NCBI RefSeq assembly: GCF_039523735.1
Contig: NZ_BAAAFW010000093.1
Location: forward strand, 48,796 to 112,795
Direction of reading: 5' to 3'
DNA from: Tatumella punctata
Lineage (GTDB): Bacteria > Pseudomonadota > Gammaproteobacteria > Enterobacterales > Enterobacteriaceae
Length of the DNA stretch: 64,000 nt
A program made the position numbers and the translations under genes. The notes beneath the pieces were generated by a model, which saw only the letters and a program-made list of their open reading frames with translations, was not told where the DNA came from and made no database searches. Position 1 is the stretch's first letter. Every line of letters begins with the position of its first letter. This document shows positions 8,872-16,891 of this stretch, piece after piece.

Positions 8872-10206
8872 TGCTATCTTCTTTTGTATTAAGTGACCGT
8901 ATTAGCCCGCGACACCTATATGCCCTTTCCCTTATCAGGCAGGTAAAATGATAAGAGCAGAACAGGAAGAGTAGAAACAAGGTGTCGCACCATCCTTTTT
9001 CTCTTAACGCCGTGGTACTCCTATAGCGCATATCCCTGTACAGAAATCATACACAGGATAAAATTCGTCACTACCCCCATACCATTGCCAACATGAGGGT
9101 ACAACAACGCTCACAAAGAAGCCTTTGCCGACGAAACTTATTGGATAAGCGCTATGCAGTACCCGGCGACAAGCAAATTACTGTTGAATCTGAATTTGCT
9201 TATATAGAGATGTACCCAGATTTTAGAGACGCATATATTGTCAAAAGAGCACAATAACTGGTTCTGTGTAGTCCGAATGAAGCCCAGTATATTCCTCTAG
9301 CCCCGGATCCTGTCAAGAAAAATGTAGGGAAACTGATATTTTGTTGCGGGGTGTATTATATTCATTCACAACAAAGATAATATTCATGGCTGAGTGAATC
9401 AATTGTAACCAAAAGAAAATTATTCCTTAATTGCCCGCGGATTAAAAATTATCTTCCCGCATCTTACATCGATAACACTGATGATATTTTAATGTTTTAA
9501 ATCATAAGTTTATCTTAATGTCCATCCCGGCAATTAATGCCGTTTTTCTGTGGCTAATATTCAGAAGTCGCACAACAGCATTAATACCAGCGATGTATAA
9601 TAACTTACAGGTAATATAAAAACAGATAACCCGCGGGAAAAAAACATCATTATTAATACCATAAGGTAAACACAAAAAATAATTATCACTACATTTAATA
9701 ACTAATATAACTTTTCCGTAACATTTAGCTATTGAGAATAAGAATTTATTCTCCGTGAGCCTGAGAAAAGTAGCGGATAATTGCATAAAAGATGTACCGC
9801 CGACCATCACTACTCAGCATGCTGTTGTCGCGTATCGCACCACAGCCGCCCCGCACTATCTCCCGGCACCTGAGCAGAACAGGCGCAGCCACGGCTATTT
9901 AGCTAATCGACTGACAGGCTATAACAGAGAGTATGCTGATCAGCCCTCTCTTTTAATGCTTGTTGCGCACTGTGGCAGTTTTTGAACACCCGTAAAGGTT
10001 GCCACTGTAGCCCGTCTCATGCTGCCGCAGCGAGGCACGACTGATCCCCCGCCCCTGTCATCAGGATATACAACGGTTTCAGTTTATGCAGCCGTTTAGC
10101 CTCACCGGGATAAGGCGGATGTGATAATCAGCCGGCGATACTGGCTTTTCCCGCTACAGGCTCCGGGCTATGCTATCCGCCTCCAGTGAAGAGGAACGGA
10201 CAGCAG
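8872..10206. other. Gene-free AT-rich region upstream of the oxidase operon
   Basis: About 1.3 kb carry no reading frame that I can support. Small frames at 9093-9257 (+), 9502-9810 (-) and 9755-9985 (+) lack ribosome sites and recognisable sequence. Visible structure includes an inverted repeat CTTATCA/TGATAAG at 8931-8955 near the expected oxidase promoter, and GAGAATAA/TTATTCTC at 9734-9753. Base composition becomes strongly AT-rich between about 9340 and 9760. It may be a decayed gene region or contain regulatory RNA, but nothing identifies either. Confidence 0.5.
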
Positions 10207-10710
10207 ATGAACAACCTGATTTATTCGATTATCCAGCCGGAAATGCAGCAAGTCTGTCAGCCGGTCAGTCACTTTGATGCTCAGCTGGCACAGGATATTG
10301 CCAGTATCCGCGAGGCCATGCACACCCACCAGCAATCCGCTCTGGCGGCAATCCAGCTGGGGATAGCCAGACAAATAGTCGTTATTGATATCACCGATGA
10401 ACAGGCGCGCCGCCAGAACTATGTCTTAATTAACCCGGTCATTACTGCCCTGTCGGCAGAAACAGCAGCTTTTAAAGAGCAATGTCCTTCACTGCCCGGA
10501 GAGACCATAGAAACACGGCGCCCGGTTGCCATCAGTGTCAACTACCGCGACCCTGAAGGGCACCCGAAACAGCTGGATGCACAGGGATATCTGGCAGTAT
10601 TTCTGCAACATACCCTTGACCATCTTCAGGGACGTTCGCCCGCCAGCTATCTGTCACCATTGAAAAAACAACGGCTACTGACCCGGCTACACAAACAGCT
10701 GAAAAAATAA
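10207..10710 (+). CDS. Degenerate peptide deformylase paralogue
   Basis: The 167-residue protein aligns end to end with peptide deformylase: SALAAIQLG at ~44-52 matches the GxGLAAxQ motif, EQCPSLPG at 91-98 matches EGCLS, and QHTLDH at 134-139 matches the HELDH motif. The metal ligands Cys93, His135 and His139 and Gln50 are present, but the catalytic Glu is Thr136 and both glycines of the first motif are replaced (Gln43, Ala45). True deformylase removes formyl groups from nascent proteins; this copy is probably inactive in that reaction or has another role. I chose ATG 10207, which matches the family start, over GTG 10186. It is a single gene with AT-rich flanks. Confidence 0.8.
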   Translation: MNNLIYSIIQPEMQQVCQPVSHFDAQLAQDIASIREAMHTHQQSALAAIQLGIARQIVVIDITDEQARRQNYVLINPVITALSAETAAFKEQCPSLPGETIETRRPVAISVNYRDPEGHPKQLDAQGYLAVFLQHTLDHLQGRSPASYLSPLKKQRLLTRLHKQLKK

Positions 10711-10971
10711 TCCCCCGGTCTGCCGTTAACTGAGCAGGTGAAATATTATTAATATATTACCTGCTGCTTTTATATATATTAAGTATTAACGATGGGTTAT
10801 ATATAACATTAAAGCATTAATAGCCTGGAAATATATCCGCAGTGTCGGTTTTCCCTGCTTACCGGGTTACACTATGCCCCCGTTGTGATAACAGACCAGC
10901 AATATATTATTAATAACGGTGAGTAATAATATACACAGCCGTCAATAATATCCGGATAAGGTACAGTGATC

Positions 10972-11223
10972 ATGCTTAAAAATAAAAAAAACCGCCATTT
11001 TATCTGTGGCGTCGTGGTGGTTGCCTGTATCGTATCAGCCATTATGATCAGAGCGATCATTGGCGGTGCCATCGAAGAATATCACCTCCCCTTCAGTCAA
11101 TGGCCGGCAAGTCTCTGTGTAACACAGTTCTTTATGATCCTGATTTACACCACAGTGTTTACCGGATTACTGTCGATTCCCCTGTGGTATTTTTTCCTCG
11201 GCGAAAATGATCAGCAACAGTGA
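10972..11223 (+). CDS. Small two-helix inner-membrane protein, unknown function
   Basis: This 83-residue protein has a basic N-terminus (MLKNKKNRH), a first hydrophobic helix at ~9-30, a GGAIEEYHLPFSQWP loop, and a second helix at ~47-74. I recall similar short enterobacterial membrane proteins (possibly the DUF2534 type) but cannot name it securely. ATG 10972 is preferred over GTG 10966 because of AAGG spacing. Its stop overlaps the GTG of the transporter fragment that follows. No function can be assigned. Confidence 0.55.
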   Translation: MLKNKKNRHFICGVVVVACIVSAIMIRAIIGGAIEEYHLPFSQWPASLCVTQFFMILIYTTVFTGLLSIPLWYFFLGENDQQQ

Positions 11224-11480
11224 TAATAGCCGTCAGTTACCTGGCAATTATCGGTTCGGTATTTGGCTTCGGGGCGTATTTCACCCTGCTGGCGCGGATT
11301 GGGGCGGCAAAGGCCAGTTGGTGCACCCTGTTATTCCCGCTGGTCGCCCTCGCCATTTCGGCACGCTATGAAGGTTTTGTCTGGCAGCCCCATTCAGTCG
11401 CCGGGTTGTTATTTATCACGCTGGCTAATCTGATTATGTTTGTCCGCCGGCCGGCCAGACCACGGACCAGCATCGCCTGA
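11220..11480 (+). pseudogene. C-terminal remnant of an EamA/DMT-family permease
   Basis: The 86 residues match the last two to three helices of an EamA drug/metabolite transporter: VSYLAIIGSVFGFGAYFTLL, then a RIGAAKASW turn, a PLVALAISARYEG segment and a final helix with a basic tail. Complete members have ten helices and about 300 residues, so roughly three quarters is missing. The preceding gene is unrelated and ends exactly at the join, which points to a deletion. The frame is intact, so a short product may still be made by coupling at the overlapping GTGA. Confidence 0.65.
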
Positions 11481-11487
11481 TATAGTA

Positions 11488-11522
11488 AGGGTATCAATGG
11501 CTGAGCAGGCCATTCATACCCT
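11488..11522. terminator. Hairpin after the EamA remnant
   Basis: AGGGTAT at 11488-11494 pairs with ATACCCT at 11516-11522, and inside it ATGGC pairs with GCCAT. No T-run follows, so termination would be weak or factor-dependent. It lies immediately before the YpdB-like repeats. Confidence 0.4.
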
Positions 11523-11528
11523 GCCGCA

Positions 11529-11559
11529 GGCATTTCATTCCCCGAAAATGGCACTTCAT
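11529..11559 (+). promoter_or_regulatory. YpdB-binding direct repeats of the yhjX promoter
   Basis: GGCATTTCAT at 11529-11538 and GGCACTTCAT at 11550-11559 are direct repeats separated by exactly 11 bases. The published E. coli YpdB target upstream of yhjX is two direct repeats of GGCATTTCAT with an 11-bp spacer, so the match has one base change in 20. It lies 72 bases before the yhjX ATG. A weak TATTCT -10 candidate is at 11592-11597, as expected for an activator-dependent promoter. Confidence 0.85.
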
Positions 11560-11630
11560 GGTGTAATCCCACATAAATTGTGGTAATTAATTATTCTGTA
11601 AGCAGACCATAAATCTCCGCGAGCATAATA

Positions 11631-12845
11631 ATGAAAATGAATAGCCATCCCCCCGCAGCCAGCCGCTGGCTGACTTTAGCAGGGACGATCATTACCCAGT
11701 TTGCTTTAGGTTCTGTATATACCTGGAGCCTGTTCAATCAGCCATTATCAGAAAAGCTTTCAGCCTCTGTCAGTCAGGTGGCCCTCGCTTTCGGGGTACT
11801 CAGTCTGACCCTGGCTCTGGCCTCGTCGATGGCCGGGAAGCTGCAGGAACGTTTCGGCGTTCGCAGGGTGACTCTGGGTGCCGGTATTTTACTGGCGATC
11901 GGTTTTTTCCTGACCGCCGTCGTATCATCCGTATGGATGCTCTATCTGAGTGCCGGTATTCTGGTGGGTGTTGCCGTAGGCGCAGGCTATCTGCTGACCT
12001 TGTCTAACTGTGTTAAATGGTTTCCTGAACACCGGGGGGTGATCTCTGCCTGCGCGATTGGTGCTTACGGGCTGGGCAGTCTGGTGTTTAAATTTATCTG
12101 CAGTTATCTGCTGGCCCACCAGACCCTCGGACACACCTTTATGATTTGGGGAGTGATTACCATGCTAATGATTACTGCCGGTGCACTGCTGATGAATGAT
12201 GCGCCGCGCAGTGAGCAGCCAGCAGGTACGCTGACCACCAACGATTTCAGCCTGGCTGAAGCAATACGCCAGCCACAATACTGGATGCTGGCCCTGATGT
12301 TCCTTACCGCCTGTATGAGTGGTCTGTATGTCATAGGGATTGCAAAAGATATCGGGCAGAACCTGGTCCATTTGTCGGCACTGACCGCAGCGAATGCTGT
12401 TACTGTGATTGCCGTGGCTAACCTGGCCGGGCGTCTGGTGCTCGGGGTGCTCTCCGATAAACTGCCGCGTATCCGTGTTATTTCCCTGGCGCAGGTGATT
12501 TCTCTGGCGGGCATGGCATTACTGCTGTTTACCAGACTCAACGAAAATACCTTTTTACTGTCTGTTGCCTGTATTGCCTTTAGTTTCGGCGGAACGATCA
12601 CCGTCTTCCCGTCACTGGTCAGCGATTTCTTCGGCCTGAATAATCTGGCAAAAAACTACGGTGTTATTTACCTCGGGTTTGGGATCGGCAGTATTCTTGG
12701 CTCGCTGGTGGCATCACTGTTTGGCGGTTTTATGGTGACCTTTATACTGATTATGGTGTTACTGGTGGCTTCCCTGATATTGTCAGTCACTGTCCGCCAG
12801 CCGGCACTGTCACCCGCCGCTACAGCCCCCGCATTACAGCACTGA
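11631..12845 (+). CDS. yhjX: YhjX, MFS transporter of the oxalate/formate antiporter family
   Basis: The 404-residue protein has twelve hydrophobic helices. Its N-terminal segment (ITQFALGSVYTWSLFN) and central segment (ALMFLTACMSGLYVIGIAKD) are nearly those of E. coli YhjX, as is LSNCVKWFPEHRGVISA. YhjX is an inner-membrane transporter induced by extracellular pyruvate through YpdAB; pyruvate or a related acid has been proposed as substrate. The start is ATG 11631, with an alternative ATG at 11637. Two YpdB-type repeats lie upstream, and ypdAB itself is 2.3 kb downstream, unlike E. coli where yhjX is far away. Confidence 0.93.
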   Translation: MKMNSHPPAASRWLTLAGTIITQFALGSVYTWSLFNQPLSEKLSASVSQVALAFGVLSLTLALASSMAGKLQERFGVRRVTLGAGILLAIGFFLTAVVSSVWMLYLSAGILVGVAVGAGYLLTLSNCVKWFPEHRGVISACAIGAYGLGSLVFKFICSYLLAHQTLGHTFMIWGVITMLMITAGALLMNDAPRSEQPAGTLTTNDFSLAEAIRQPQYWMLALMFLTACMSGLYVIGIAKDIGQNLVHLSALTAANAVTVIAVANLAGRLVLGVLSDKLPRIRVISLAQVISLAGMALLLFTRLNENTFLLSVACIAFSFGGTITVFPSLVSDFFGLNNLAKNYGVIYLGFGIGSILGSLVASLFGGFMVTFILIMVLLVASLILSVTVRQPALSPAATAPALQH

Positions 12846-12856
12846 GTCCGGGATAA

Positions 12857-12880
12857 TCCCCCCACCCAGTACAGGGGGGA
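12857..12880. terminator. GC hairpin between convergent yhjX and lipoprotein genes
   Basis: TCCCCCC at 12857-12863 pairs with GGGGGGA at 12874-12880 across a 10-base loop. It sits 12 bases after the yhjX stop and 11 bases beyond the convergent lipoprotein stop, so it could serve both strands. No T-run follows on either strand. Confidence 0.55.
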
Positions 12881-12891
12881 GCAGTTCAGAC

Positions 12892-13188
12892 TTAATTTTT
12901 GATCCCATAATTGCACTGGAACCAGCGGGTTTTTTCACCCGGCCAGCCACTGTCTTGTTCCGGGAGGGGTTCAACCTTGTCAAAACCATGCTGATGGCAA
13001 TAGTCTCTGACGGTAGTGTTCAGTGCCGGCAAGTCAACGGCTCCGGGTGTGTAACGAAACTGCAGACTGTGTGACGGTTTATCTGTCGCAACCTGCGCAT
13101 ACCCCCCCGGGTACTGGCGGGCACATCCGCTGAGTAATACTGTGATCAGGCCTCCACACCACACGGCCATCAGTGTCTTTTTGATCAT
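12892..13188 (-). CDS. Small predicted lipoprotein, unknown function
   Basis: This 98-residue protein starts with a basic, hydrophobic signal and a clear lipobox, LLSGC, with the lipidated Cys at residue 22. The mature part is about 77 residues and contains two further cysteines (DYCHQ and FQCNY), which could form a disulfide in the periplasm. I do not recognise a family. It is monocistronic on the minus strand, convergent with yhjX. Confidence 0.7.
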   Translation of the reverse strand: MIKKTLMAVWCGGLITVLLSGCARQYPGGYAQVATDKPSHSLQFRYTPGAVDLPALNTTVRDYCHQHGFDKVEPLPEQDSGWPGEKTRWFQCNYGIKN

Positions 13189-13335
13189 GCCTATTCTTAT
13201 CAGAGTAAATAATTAAGTATTATTAATCTAAACTATCCGCAGCGCCTGCCAATCAGATTTTCCTGTGATAGCGATGCCCTGCGGATAAATAGGAATATTC
13301 TTGCGGCGGAAGCGAGGTGTTCATAAAATCGGCGA

Positions 13336-14139
13336 TTAATCGGCGCTGACAACCATCATACGCAACAGGTTGGCCGACTGTGCCACCGGCAGTTTTAAAA
13401 TGGTCTGGTACAAATCAATTGTCATCGCACACAGAGTCTGATGATCCGATGAAGTGTCTCCGGGTTCATTAAGTTGTTTCAACTGATTACCCCAGCGGGT
13501 ATACAGGGCAGTGACAACCTGTTTCAGGGTATCGCTGGCCATTTTTCTGTCCAGCGGTTTATCCGGCCCCTCACTGGTGAGCAATAATTGTTCCATCGCC
13601 TGTGCATCACGGGCATTCAGTGCCGGGGACAGTAACTGAACCAGATTCACCCCGCCATTCACCTGGGGATACAGAAAACGAAAACAGTCTTCGGCCGAGA
13701 TTTTATCCAGTGCCTGCATCTCATCAACAGAAACTGTAATATAATCAATGACTGCCTGATCACTGGCGCGGCCAATACGCTGGTTAACCACATCTGCCAG
13801 CATCCCCCGTAATTGCCCTGCAGCCTCAGGAACACTCTCTCCCCGGGTGACTGAATGTAAGAAGGCCTGTTCTAATACCGGCCATAATGCGGGTTCCTGC
13901 TGTTTAAGGATCCGATAGCCGGGCAATGCTGCCAGTTGCGCCAGAGAATGTTGTGCTGCCAGTGCAGCATCACGCTGTGGTTTACAGACATAAAACCAGA
14001 CCAGATTTCCCAGCAGCACCGGTAAGATCACCAGCAACAGGCCTGCCCGCAGGGACAGGTATTTTTTGCGTACCAGCAAGCTCAGCAATAACCCTGTAAT
14101 AACCAGGGCAATCAGCGAGGGAAGTAGCGTTTCAGTCAT
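13336..14139 (-). CDS. Predicted inner-membrane protein, unknown function
   Basis: The 267-residue protein has two N-terminal hydrophobic helices (about residues 5-23 and 31-53), followed by a roughly 210-residue soluble, mostly helical domain, probably periplasmic or cytoplasmic depending on topology. I see no motif that identifies a family. Its ATG overlaps the stop of the universal stress protein gene upstream (ATGA), so the two are translationally coupled and probably act together in stress survival; that is inferred only from the coupling. Confidence 0.65.
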   Translation of the reverse strand: MTETLLPSLIALVITGLLLSLLVRKKYLSLRAGLLLVILPVLLGNLVWFYVCKPQRDAALAAQHSLAQLAALPGYRILKQQEPALWPVLEQAFLHSVTRGESVPEAAGQLRGMLADVVNQRIGRASDQAVIDYITVSVDEMQALDKISAEDCFRFLYPQVNGGVNLVQLLSPALNARDAQAMEQLLLTSEGPDKPLDRKMASDTLKQVVTALYTRWGNQLKQLNEPGDTSSDHQTLCAMTIDLYQTILKLPVAQSANLLRMMVVSAD

Positions 14140-14606
14140 AGGGGGGATAAAGACTCATTGGTAACGTCAACCAGTACCGGGCAATGTGCTTTTTCAATGA
14201 CAGCTGCACTGACAGACCCTTTCAGTATTCGGTTGAACGAAGAGAGATGACGACGCCCCATAATGATCATTGACGCACTCAGACGATCAGCCTGTTCAAC
14301 GATCGTGGCAGCAGGGTCGCCACTGCAAATTAATCCACGGGCCGGAATACCCGCTTCGGCAAACGGATTCAGAGCATAACGAAGTATCTGTTCTGCCGAG
14401 TTTTGATTGTCCAGCGCATTCAGCGATAAAGATCCGCTTTCGGCCGTATCAATTTCTATCGGCTGATTGCCGTAAAGATCATCGGCGGCCACACAACAAA
14501 TGATCACTACTTCCGCCTGATGGGCGCTCGCCTCTTGCAGGGTCGTTTTAATGATTTTTTCTGCCATTGAGGCCTGACGATCAACCGCCATTAATAATGT
14601 TTTCAT
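14136..14606 (-). CDS. Universal stress protein (UspA family)
   Basis: The 156-residue protein shows the Usp fold: MKTLLMAVDRQ as first strand, SASMIIMGRRHLSSF, and the nucleotide-binding pattern G-x2-G-x9-G-S in modified form (GRRHLSSFNRILKGSVSAAVI spans residues ~119-139), ending with HCPVLVDV. The canonical GxxG is GRRH here, so ATP binding may be weakened. Usp proteins are cytoplasmic and help cells withstand stress. It is the first gene of a two-gene minus-strand unit with the membrane protein that follows and is divergent from ypdA. Confidence 0.85.
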   Translation of the reverse strand: MKTLLMAVDRQASMAEKIIKTTLQEASAHQAEVVIICCVAADDLYGNQPIEIDTAESGSLSLNALDNQNSAEQILRYALNPFAEAGIPARGLICSGDPAATIVEQADRLSASMIIMGRRHLSSFNRILKGSVSAAVIEKAHCPVLVDVTNESLSPL

Positions 14607-15166
14607 TCTGCAGCTCCATTCCGGACATTCAGGAGATACCGGCAGACTTTGTTCAGGCCTGTCATGATGACCACTGACCTGTCAGATCCTCCGGCACGCG
14701 TAATGTATCCTGTTTTGTTTTATGTGTCAGAGGATTTCCCGGCGAGTTTTCCGCCCTGCGGGAACCTTTATCAGAGTTACAGCGACAGAAAACGGCTAAT
14801 TTTAGTTTGATAACCATCGCCGGAAAACCAGATTTTAAGTTATTTTCAAAAATATAACCTTTGATGTAATCCGGTTACCAGCTGTTTCATACCACAGCAA
14901 GGTTAAGCTATAAGTCACTGTATATTATATATTTTCAAGAATTTCTCCCGCAAGGCTCGTGGCAGCCCGCCGAACTGTTGCGGGCTGCGTTAGCACTTTC
15001 TGGCCAGTCACCGCGTCAGTAACCGGCCACGGAAAATCGTCACCGATTGTGCGCGAGCTGACGGCAGGAACAGACTGCGGGTTGCCGGTGAAGCGCTGGT
15101 GCCGGGCAGGGATTTTTCTTATTATAGGTCCATATCTTGTTGCTCTGCTCCCCCGAGGCCGCCGCA
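14607..15166. other. Long divergent intergenic region with GC-rich structured leader before ypdA
   Basis: There is no supported gene in these 560 bases. The left part to about 14935 is AT-rich and ends in a TATATTATATA stretch that could hold the ypdA promoter. The right part is much richer in GC and can fold: a perfect 9-bp stem GCAGCCCGC (14962-14970) with GCGGGCTGC (14980-14988), then a GGCC-containing pair near 15001-15030. It ends in a TGCC..GGCA stem near 15083-15110 followed by GGGATTTTTCTT at 15111-15122. This resembles an attenuator or leader RNA. Confidence 0.4.
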
Positions 15167-16891
15167 ATGTTCTTACACCTTGATAAGTTACTGGCGGTTT
15201 TTGACCGTGCAGCATTAATGCTGATTTGTCTGTTTTTCCTGACCCGTGCCGCCCCTTTCCGTGAACTGCTCCAAAAAGATGATTATACGCTGACCGAAAA
15301 ACTGGCGGTCACTCTGATATTTTCCCTGTTTGCCGTATTCAGCACCTGGTCTGGCCTCAATGTCGACGGTTCCCTGCTCAATGTGCGTATTATCGCGGTC
15401 ATGTCAGGAGGGATTCTGTTTGGCCCCTGGGTCGGTATTGCCACCGGAATCATTGCCGGATTACACCGTTTTCTGACAGATATGCAGGGTGTCACTGCGG
15501 TGCCATGCCTGATAACCACAGTATTGTCCGGTATTGTGTCAGGGCTGATTTACCGGTACATCGATAAGTCCGGACGCTGGTGGGCCGGGATCCTCGGCGG
15601 TATGTTGTGTGAAATTCTGACGATGCTACTTATTGTTCTGCTGGCACGTCCTGCCAGCCTCGTCACAGAGATCGTCAGTGAAATTGCTCTGCCCATGATC
15701 CTCGGCTCTTCCAGTATTGGCCTGATTGTACTGCTGGTACAAAGTGTGGAGGGTGAACGGGAAGCCCGTGCGGCACGTCAGGCAAAACTGGCGCTGGATA
15801 TTGCTAACAAGACCCTGCCCCTGTTCCGTCATATCAACAGCCAGTCACTGCGTCAGGTATGTGAAATTATTCGCCATGATATTAACGCGGATGCCGTGGC
15901 GCTGACCAACCGCCAGGAAATTCTGGCCTATGTTGGCTACGGCGAAGAATATTTTCAGACCGGTAATGTCAGCCTCAGTCCGACCACCCTGCTGGCGATT
16001 AACAGCGGCAATATTATTATCCGTAATAACGATGAAGCTTACCGGACCGGCGATATTCATTCGATTCTGGTCATTCCGCTGCGGGAAAAAGGTCAGGTTG
16101 CAGGCACCTTAAAAATCTATTACCGGCGGGCACACCGTATTACCGGTTCGCTGAAAGAGATGGCCGTTGGTCTGTCACAAATTATCTCTACTCAGCTGGA
16201 GGTGTCGCGGGCCGAACAATTACGTGAAATGGCAAATAAGGCCGAACTTCGTGCCCTGCAGAGTAAAATTAATCCCCATTTTCTGTTTAATGCATTGAAT
16301 GCTATTTCGTCATCTATCCGCATGAATCCTGATACTGCCCGCCAGCTGGTGATCAATCTGTCCCGCTATCTGCGTTATAACCTCGAACTTAAGGATGATG
16401 AAGTGATTGATATCCGTAAAGAGCTGTACCAGGTCATGGATTATATTGCTATCGAACAGGCACGTTTTGGCGACCGGCTTAGTGTTATTTATGATATCGA
16501 TGAGGATATCGCCTGTAAGATCCCCAGCCTGCTGATACAGCCATTAGTCGAGAATGCCATTGTGCATGGGATCCAGCGCTCACAGGGGAAAGGTGTCGTC
16601 ACCATCAGTGTCAGGGCAGGTAACGATGATGATACGGTAATTATTACGGTACGCGATACGGGCGAAGGCATCAGCGAAGATGTTATTCGCCGGGTGGATG
16701 AAAATGAGATGCCCGGCAACAAAATTGGTCTGCTGAATGTCCACCACCGGGTCCGGCTACTGTACGGCGAGGGCCTGCACATCCGCCGCCTTTCTCCCGG
16801 CACCGAGATCAGTTTTACGGTCCGTAAACACTCACCGTCCTCTGCCAGTAAAGCAGATACACGACAATTCAGTCCGGAGGATATGACGTGA
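15167..16891 (+). CDS. ypdA: YpdA, LytS-type pyruvate sensor histidine kinase
   Basis: The 574-residue kinase has an N-terminal 5TM-LYT membrane domain (to residue ~200, with the MSGGILFGPWVGIATGIIAG signature), a GAF domain (~220-345) and a LytS-type kinase domain with His371 in KINPHFLFN and an ATP-binding region with NKIGLLNVHHR. It corresponds throughout to E. coli YpdA, which senses extracellular pyruvate and phosphorylates YpdB. ATG 15167, with a GAGG site, matches the family start; an upstream TTG is unlikely. Its stop overlaps the start of ypdB. An unusually structured leader precedes it. Confidence 0.95.
   Translation: MFLHLDKLLAVFDRAALMLICLFFLTRAAPFRELLQKDDYTLTEKLAVTLIFSLFAVFSTWSGLNVDGSLLNVRIIAVMSGGILFGPWVGIATGIIAGLHRFLTDMQGVTAVPCLITTVLSGIVSGLIYRYIDKSGRWWAGILGGMLCEILTMLLIVLLARPASLVTEIVSEIALPMILGSSSIGLIVLLVQSVEGEREARAARQAKLALDIANKTLPLFRHINSQSLRQVCEIIRHDINADAVALTNRQEILAYVGYGEEYFQTGNVSLSPTTLLAINSGNIIIRNNDEAYRTGDIHSILVIPLREKGQVAGTLKIYYRRAHRITGSLKEMAVGLSQIISTQLEVSRAEQLREMANKAELRALQSKINPHFLFNALNAISSSIRMNPDTARQLVINLSRYLRYNLELKDDEVIDIRKELYQVMDYIAIEQARFGDRLSVIYDIDEDIACKIPSLLIQPLVENAIVHGIQRSQGKGVVTISVRAGNDDDTVIITVRDTGEGISEDVIRRVDENEMPGNKIGLLNVHHRVRLLYGEGLHIRRLSPGTEISFTVRKHSPSSASKADTRQFSPEDMT

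Noticed and set aside
9093..9257. 54-codon frame on the plus strand
   Set aside because: No ribosome site, no recognisable sequence, and AT-rich non-coding surroundings. It could be a relic but is not supportable as a gene.
9502..9810. 102-residue minus-strand frame
   Set aside because: Composition follows the AT-rich background (many Ile, Phe, Lys, Asn and Cys) and there is no start signal or family resemblance.
9755..9985. 76-residue plus-strand frame
   Set aside because: GTG start without a ribosome site and no recognisable motif.
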